NCBI GenBank assembly: GCA_903819815.1
Contig: CAIJFC010000300.1
Span: 1 to 9,333, forward strand
Direction of reading: 5' to 3'
DNA: 9,333 nucleotides
From: an uncultured Bacteroidota bacterium
GTDB taxonomy: Bacteria > Bacteroidota > Bacteroidia > Flavobacteriales > Flavobacteriaceae
Under the pieces are notes generated by a model, which ran no database searches, had not been told where the DNA came from, and saw only the letters and a list, made by a program, of their open reading frames with translations. Below are positions 5,812-9,333 of the stretch, piece after piece; the first letter of the stretch is position 1, and each line of letters starts with the position of its first letter. A program made the translations under genes and the position numbers.

Positions 5812-6036
5812 TCAAACTAAATACTCAGGATCTTGCCCGCTTAATCCCAGCATTATGGCTAAATCAGTAGCGTGTCCTTTTCCGGTCAGGGAAAGTGAAC
5901 CGTATAAATCTACTTTTATCCTAGTGATGGAGTGAATGAGGTTTTCATTTCGCAATTCTCCCAAAAAACGTTCGGCGGCTCGCCAAGGTCCTTTAAACTT
6001 CTTTTGACAACCAAGTGAATACAAAGTGCTGAACAT
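5812..6036 (-). pseudogene. sdaA: L-serine dehydratase fragment (SdaA beta domain, internal piece)
   Basis: The recognisable part runs from 5991 down to about 5821: GPWRAAERFLGELRN, then RIKVDLYGSLSLTGKGHATD and LGLSGQDPEY. This is the beta (N-terminal) domain of single-chain iron-sulfur L-serine ammonia-lyase, which deaminates serine to pyruvate. An intact protein is about 450-475 residues; only about 57 are here, roughly residues 35-90. The usual preceding segment with the GPSSSHT motif is replaced by unrelated residues (MFSTLYSLGCQKKFK), and the frame ends two codons after DPEY. The cysteine-bearing alpha domain is absent. The piece is still in frame and well preserved, so the loss seems recent. 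It cannot be functional. An intact copy probably exists elsewhere in the genome (inference). Confidence 0.85.
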
Positions 6037-6045
6037 GGTTTACGA

Positions 6046-6264
6046 TTAATTCAGCTTAAATTCTACAACATTTTCGTCTTCTACATCATAAATCTTGAAG
6101 ATTAAAAGATCAGAAAAATACATATATTTTGGTAATTCGTATTGCTTTAATCTGCGCGAATTATCGCTGGCTTGTTGGGAGACTTTCTCAAGGTATCTCT
6201 GCCACTTTCCCTCTCAATTTAAATTGTTCCTTTTCCAAAGCAAATCTATTTGGCCATCACGCTC
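6046..6264 (-). pseudogene. Fragment resembling the nuclease domain of a type IIG/IIL restriction-modification enzyme
   Basis: Reading the minus strand from 6264 gives ERDGQIDLLWKRNNLN, an in-frame TGA (6214-6216), then EGKWQRYLEKVSQQASDNSR, then LKQYELPKYMYFSDLLIFKI and YDVEDENVVEFKLN before TAA at 6046. The order 'DGxIDLLWK ... ExK ... QQASD ... ELPKY ... SDF..F.lYD' matches, from memory, the N-terminal PD-(D/E)XK nuclease region of MmeI-like single-chain restriction-methylase enzymes, and spacing across the stop is conserved without a frameshift. The methyltransferase and target-recognition parts are absent. It is joined to the sdaA fragment at about 6036-6046 and to the Csp-like fragment at about 6265-6275. 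Family assignment is by pattern only; that it is a decayed coding fragment is firmer. Confidence 0.5.
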
Positions 6265-6267
6265 AGC

Positions 6268-6405
6268 CTAACTGCTGAAACGGCATATAATATTTTTAAG
6301 ATTTGTGAAACGTGTAGTCAAGCTAATCACGATAATGTGCATTGTAAAGAATGTTCAGTTGCATGTAAAAATTGTGCAATGGAGTACAGAAAAAAAGCAG
6401 CCTAA
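6268..6405 (+). pseudogene. C-terminal fragment of a four-helix-bundle copper-binding (Csp-like) protein
   Basis: The frame LTAETAYNIFKICETCSQAN continues as HDNVHCKECSVACKNCAMEY and RKKAA, ending at TAA 6403-6405. Six cysteines in CxxC pairs (ICETC, HCKEC, ACKNC) on two predicted helices match the last helices of DUF326/copper storage proteins, normally about 110 residues, where cysteines line a helical bundle and bind Cu(I). No start codon or first two helices remain: the frame meets a stop at about 6220 and the sequence upstream belongs to the antisense restriction-enzyme fragment. It lies just before a nos-type cytochrome gene, and copper handling would fit a neighbourhood that once made the copper enzyme NosZ. 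Confidence 0.7.
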
Positions 6406-6495
6406 TTTATCAATATTACCGCTTTTTTTAAAGCTTTTCCCTAGCATTTTGATTATTATAAAAACTTCAGGCTAATCCCATAAAAAAATCTGTTG

Positions 6496-6511
6496 TATGA
6501 TTACAGTCATA
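6496..6511. promoter_or_regulatory. CRP/FNR-like palindrome and probable promoter of the cytochrome c gene
   Basis: TATGA-ttacag-TCATA (6496-6511) is a perfect 5-bp-arm palindrome with the TGA-N6-TCA core shared by CRP/FNR-family sites. About 30 bp on, GACCTTTG (6534-6541) is one base off the TAnnTTTG -7 element. A start near 6545-6548 would put the palindrome centre at about -42, the usual place for class II activation, and leave a leader of about 20 bp before the ATG at 6568. A second, poorer half-match, TTGATtattATAAA, lies at 6449-6462. The 162-bp gap (6406-6567) holds nothing else I can identify. Anaerobic or nitrogen-oxide control is an inference. Confidence 0.45.
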
Positions 6512-6567
6512 AAATATAAGCCTATTCTATACTGACCTTTGAACTATTATTCTAAACTTATAACATT

Positions 6568-7044
6568 ATGAACAAACTAGTATTATTAATTACCGCAATG
6601 GCTTTATTTGCATCATGCGGTAAAAAAGAAAAATCAGAAAATGATTTTTCTAAACCAGCTACAGAAGAAGCAACAACTGCAACCGATCCTTCTTCTTACG
6701 ACCCAAAAAGAGGCGAAGGTAAATTTGAAAACGTGGAGTTAGGCGCCAACCTAGATCAAGCCATGGCAACTAAAGGAGAAGAGGTTGCCACTGTAAAATG
6801 CACCTCTTGTCACAAAACTACAAGTGAAAAATTAGTAGGACCAGGCTGGAAAGGTGTAACTGAAAGAAGAAAACCAGAATGGATTATGAACTTCATTACA
6901 AATCCAGATCCTATGATCGACAAAGATCCTGAAGTGCAAGCACAACTAGAAATTTGCTTGGTACGTATGCCAAACCAAGGTTTGGTTGACAATGAAGCAA
7001 GAAGTATTGTCGAATATATGCGAAAAATTGACGGCGTAAAATAG
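6568..7044 (+). CDS. Lipoprotein cytochrome c (nos-cluster type)
   Basis: 158 residues. Lipoprotein signal peptide with lipobox LFASC, lipidated Cys17, so periplasm-facing and membrane-tethered. A Ser/Thr/Glu-rich linker (about 20-48) leads to a single-heme class I cytochrome c domain: heme motif CTSCH (Cys78, Cys81, His82) and a probable Met axial ligand, Met134, in RMPNQGL. In Bacteroidota, cytochromes of this form commonly precede nosZ and are thought to donate electrons to the clade II nitrous-oxide reductase. Here the remnants of nosZ and nosY follow directly, so the gene has outlived its presumed partner. It looks intact, with no in-frame damage. It may still serve another terminal oxidase or reductase, or be on its way to loss. 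Confidence 0.88.
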   Translation: MNKLVLLITAMALFASCGKKEKSENDFSKPATEEATTATDPSSYDPKRGEGKFENVELGANLDQAMATKGEEVATVKCTSCHKTTSEKLVGPGWKGVTERRKPEWIMNFITNPDPMIDKDPEVQAQLEICLVRMPNQGLVDNEARSIVEYMRKIDGVK

Positions 7045-7101
7045 TAATCACAAACAATCTTATTGGGTGAAAGCGATAAGATGGTTTTTAATATTCATAG
7101 T

Positions 7102-7154
7102 ATGAAAAATAAATTTGTAAAAGCAGTTGTGGTTCTCGTTTTGGGAAGCGGGGT
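7102..7154 (+). pseudogene. nosZ: Probable nosZ 5' remnant (signal-peptide codons)
   Basis: An ATG 58 bp after the cytochrome stop opens MKNKFVKAVVVLVLGSGV, a Sec-type signal sequence (basic start, hydrophobic core), and then shifts into unrelated sequence, ending at TAG 7192. The position after a nos-type cytochrome and before a nosY tail is where nosZ, the clade II nitrous-oxide reductase precursor, belongs. Only the signal peptide remains, so the identity rests on context. The break is at about 7141-7154. Confidence 0.5.
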
Positions 7155-7286
7155 TATACCGGTGCGATTTTCAAAGACTTTTTTGGCACTGCTGTAGGAT
7201 TAATTGCTTCTTTTGTACTGTTGAGTTTGTGGGCAATCCTACCCTTTTTTATTTCGTTGAAGAAGTTCAAAACCAAAGATTTGTAG
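7152..7286 (+). pseudogene. nosY: nosY 3' remnant (ABC-2 permease C-terminus)
   Basis: The frame from 7152 reads GYTGAIFKDFFGTAVG, then LIASFVLLSLWAILPFFISL, then KKFKTKDL and TAG. This is the final membrane segment and basic tail of NosY, the permease of the NosFY ABC transporter needed for copper-site assembly in nitrous-oxide reductase. About 44 codons of a protein near 250-270 residues survive. It has no start of its own and is joined out of frame to the signal-peptide remnant. The stop lies 3 bp before the hemoglobin ATG, so the downstream gene's native upstream junction is preserved. That is what a clean internal deletion of the operon would leave. Confidence 0.65.
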
Positions 7287-7289
7287 CTC

Positions 7290-7664
7290 ATGAAAACAGA
7301 TATTAGAAATAGAAAAGACATCGAAAAGTTAGTCAATGCTTTTTATGATAAAGTCAAAAATGATGAAGCGATTGGTTATTTATTCACCGATGTAGCGCAC
7401 GTGAATTGGGAATTGCATTTGCCTAAAATGTATGATTTTTGGGAAAACATCCTTTTCTACACCGGAAATTATGATGGAAATCCAATGGCGAGACACAAAG
7501 AATTACACGATAAAAGCACCATGACCAAAGCACATTTTCAGCATTGGATTGATTTGTTTAACAAAACAGTGAACTATCATTTTGAAGGACCGAAAGCCGA
7601 AGAAATAAAGAACAGGGCCATGAATATTGCTACCGCCATGATGTATAAAACATTGTCTTCATGA
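7290..7664 (+). CDS. Group III truncated hemoglobin
   Basis: 124 residues, the normal size of a 2-on-2 globin. Alignable landmarks of group III, by comparison with Campylobacter Ctb: B10 Tyr19 in FYDKV, distal-side His43 in WELHLPKMYDFW, proximal F8 His69 in ARHKEL, and G8 Trp86 in HWIDLF. A YxG-like FYTGNYDGNP loop precedes the proximal His. It is a cytoplasmic heme protein; family members bind O2 and NO and are often placed with nitrosative stress or denitrification. The ATG lies 3 bp after the nosY remnant and the stop overlaps the next gene by 4 bp, so it was probably the distal part of the nos operon and may now be driven from the cytochrome promoter. Confidence 0.92.
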   Translation: MKTDIRNRKDIEKLVNAFYDKVKNDEAIGYLFTDVAHVNWELHLPKMYDFWENILFYTGNYDGNPMARHKELHDKSTMTKAHFQHWIDLFNKTVNYHFEGPKAEEIKNRAMNIATAMMYKTLSS

Positions 7665-8104
7665 AGCATCACATCGTTTTAATAATACATCTTTTAGCCG
7701 CGACCATTTGGGTTGGTGGGCATTTGCTATTGGCTTTTCGTTATTTACCTGCGACCATTAAACACAAAGATATTTCCATTTTAAATGATTTTCGCTCCAA
7801 ATTTGGTAAAATTGGAATGCCTGCTTTATTTATTTTGGTGCTTACCGGATTCCTTTTAGCTTATGATTATGACGTGCCTGTTTCAAAATGGTTCTCGTTT
7901 TCAAATCCGATAGAAAGGATTGTCTCTACAAAATTACTCTTGCTTTTCGCTTCCTTAGCTTTGGCAATTCATTCTCAAAAATGTGTATTTCCAAAACTAA
8001 CTACAGAGAAAATGACCCTCGCAATTATTGAAATTATCACTGTAACTTTAATTGGTGTTACGATGCTGGTTTTAGGCAGCTTCATTCGATTGGGCGGCAT
8101 ATAA
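7661..8104 (+). CDS. CopD-like four-helix membrane protein
   Basis: 147 residues with four membrane segments (about 4-25, 51-69, 88-105, 118-142). The first carries HLLAATIWVGGHLL with His10 and His21, and His104 ends the third; this layout is that of small CopD/DUF2269-type integral membrane proteins, in which such histidines can bind heme b or copper. The exact role is not known. Start codon ATG overlaps the hemoglobin stop (ATGA), so the two are translationally coupled. That coupling and the position after nosY suggest a job in copper or heme supply, or nitrogen-oxide metabolism. Its stop is 3 bp from the convergent nadB stop. Confidence 0.75.
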   Translation: MKHHIVLIIHLLAATIWVGGHLLLAFRYLPATIKHKDISILNDFRSKFGKIGMPALFILVLTGFLLAYDYDVPVSKWFSFSNPIERIVSTKLLLLFASLALAIHSQKCVFPKLTTEKMTLAIIEIITVTLIGVTMLVLGSFIRLGGI

Positions 8105-8107
8105 AAT

Positions 8108-9333
8108 CTATATTTTCACAAAACCACCTCGATTCTCGTGGCGTGCAATAGATTGATCCACAATCAAAATTCCTACAGCAATCATATTCTTCAATTCATA
8201 AAAATCTTTAGTGATTTGATACTGTTCCTGAATCGCTACTACTTCATTTTTCCAACTTTGAAGTTGGCTTTTTGCAACTAATAAATCTTTGTCATGCCTA
8301 ACAATACCAACATTATTTTGCATTAAATGTTGCAAAGCGGTTTTTGTTTTTAAAATGTATTGTGGGTCAATTTGACATTCCTCAATTGGCTTACATGTTT
8401 TAAATTCCTTGCGATGCATAGTGTTTTTTGAAGTCTGCTTTATCAAGAAATTATAAATATTGTCGGCATATACCAACGCTTCCAACAACGAGTTCGATGC
8501 CAATCTATTGGCACCATGCAAGCCCGTACGTGAACTCTCGCCACAAGCAAATAAATTTTCAATAGTGGTTTTTCCATTCCTATCCACAGCAATTCCACCG
8601 CACACATAATGCTGTGCAGGAAGCACAGGTATCCAATCTTTTTCGATAGCAATGCCCAAATCTTTACATCGTCTGTAAATCATAGGAAAATGTTTTATAA
8701 AATCATTTGGGTTCAAATGAGTGCAATCTAAATAAACACAGGCTTCACCTGATTTTTTTAACTCATTTTCAATGCTTTGTGAAACGATATCACGTGAAGC
8801 CAAATCGGCTCTTTCATCATAATCTAACATAAAATGATGACCGTTTTTGGTTCGCAAATAAGCCCCAAAACCTCTGACCGCTTCCGATATCAAGAAAGTT
8901 GAAGAAGCCTTTTTATCATACAAAGCCGTCGGATGGAATTGTATAAATTCCATATCTTTTATTGTCGCACCGGCTCTTTTTGCCATTGCGATACCATCGC
9001 CAGTTGCTACAGCCGGATTGGTGGTATGGCCATAAACTTGGCCTATTCCGCCAGTGGCCAAAAGTGTAATATCGGATTGTATAGTCAAAATTTCATTTGT
9101 TGTCTCGTTCAAAACATAAGCGCCAAAACATTGGTTTTTTTCTGAAATTAATTCCAATGCAAAATGAAAGTCAAGAATTTTAATATTGCTTCTGCTATTC
9201 GCTTGTGCTAAAATGGCACGCTCAATTTCAAAACCGGTTTGATCTTTATGATGCACCACGCGATTTATCGAATGCCCACCTTCGCGTCCTAAATCCAACT
9301 GTCCTGCTGAATTCATGTCAAAATTGGCACCCC
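8108..9333 (-). CDS. nadB: L-aspartate oxidase, C-terminal three quarters (5' end outside window)
   Basis: The flavoenzyme oxidises L-aspartate to iminoaspartate, the first step of NAD synthesis, with NadA as the next enzyme. The frame is open at the right edge; an ATG at 9316 is internal (GANFD precedes it). The first FAD-binding GxGxxG region is therefore missing. Visible in order: QLDLGREGGHSINRVVH, LLATGGIGQVYGHTTNP, DGIAMAKRAGA, EFIQFHPTAL, SEAVRGFGAYL, the RDIVSQSI block with the conserved arginine, PAQHYVCGGIAVD, and the FAD-binding CGESSRTGLHGANRLASNSL; then the helical C-terminal domain, ending in SIARHENRGGFVKI. About 400 of an expected ~530 residues are seen, with no damage. Convergent with the CopD-like gene; no room for a terminator outside the coding ends. 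Confidence 0.95.
   Translation of the reverse strand, partial: GANFDMNSAGQLDLGREGGHSINRVVHHKDQTGFEIERAILAQANSRSNIKILDFHFALELISEKNQCFGAYVLNETTNEILTIQSDITLLATGGIGQVYGHTTNPAVATGDGIAMAKRAGATIKDMEFIQFHPTALYDKKASSTFLISEAVRGFGAYLRTKNGHHFMLDYDERADLASRDIVSQSIENELKKSGEACVYLDCTHLNPNDFIKHFPMIYRRCKDLGIAIEKDWIPVLPAQHYVCGGIAVDRNGKTTIENLFACGESSRTGLHGANRLASNSLLEALVYADNIYNFLIKQTSKNTMHRKEFKTCKPIEECQIDPQYILKTKTALQHLMQNNVGIVRHDKDLLVAKSQLQSWKNEVVAIQEQYQITKDFYELKNMIAVGILIVDQSIARHENRGGFVKI

Noticed and set aside
6181..6264. Frameshift in the restriction-like fragment
   Set aside because: A second frame (ALEKEQFKLRGK) first suggested an indel, but a single frame with one stop preserves motif spacing across the region better.
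7154..7336. Minus-strand 60-residue ORF over the nosY remnant
   Set aside because: The plus strand explains the same bases as NosY tail and hemoglobin start; the minus frame has no features.
8443..9145. Two ORFs in other frames inside nadB
   Set aside because: Both lie entirely in the conserved nadB reading frame and show no independent motif.
1..9333. CRISPR array, rRNA or prophage structural genes
   Set aside because: No regularly spaced direct repeats, no rRNA-like conserved stretches, and no phage structural proteins were seen.

Overview
This window looks like a low-GC Bacteroidota chromosome, most probably a Flavobacterium or close relative. The evidence is the AT-rich codon use, a tonB-folC arrangement with a flavobacterial-type TonB, promoters of the Bacteroidota form (TTTG, 19 bp, TAnnTTTG), and a nos-type respiratory gene set. 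The genus is inferred from protein character and gene order; no search was run.

Left part (1-2252): the 3' part of a TonB-like energy transducer, then folC (dihydrofolate/folylpolyglutamate synthase), then a tRNA-Val(UAC) with its own promoter and a strong terminator. These are chromosomal core genes.

Central part (about 2216-5585): a compact putative integrative element abutting the tRNA. It carries a large serine recombinase whose reading frame runs antisense through the tRNA terminator and into the tRNA, a small overlapping upstream ORF, a regulator-like protein with a MerR-like N-terminus and an AbrB-like C-terminal hairpin, and a divergent, translationally coupled pair: a zinc-ribbon protein plus a 70-residue membrane protein. 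A 15-16 bp imperfect direct repeat lies at the two ends. The pair is unrecognised cargo and is the best candidate here for an undescribed function.

Right of the element (5574-6567): a palindrome-rich non-coding stretch, then three gene fragments packed end to end. They are an internal piece of L-serine dehydratase, a piece resembling the nuclease domain of an MmeI-like type IIG/IIL restriction-modification enzyme with an in-frame stop, and the C-terminus of a four-helix-bundle copper-binding (Csp-like) protein. This is a gene graveyard.

Right part (6568-9333): an intact lipoprotein cytochrome c preceded by a CRP/FNR-like palindrome. It is followed by what looks like the first codons of nosZ fused to the last 44 codons of nosY, so almost the whole nitrous-oxide reductase operon seems to have been deleted. 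The downstream genes survive: a group III truncated hemoglobin overlapping by 4 bp a CopD-like membrane protein. A convergent nadB (L-aspartate oxidase, N-terminus outside the window) closes the window.

The overall picture is a conserved backbone with one tRNA-associated insertion and at least four decay or deletion scars within 3 kb of it.
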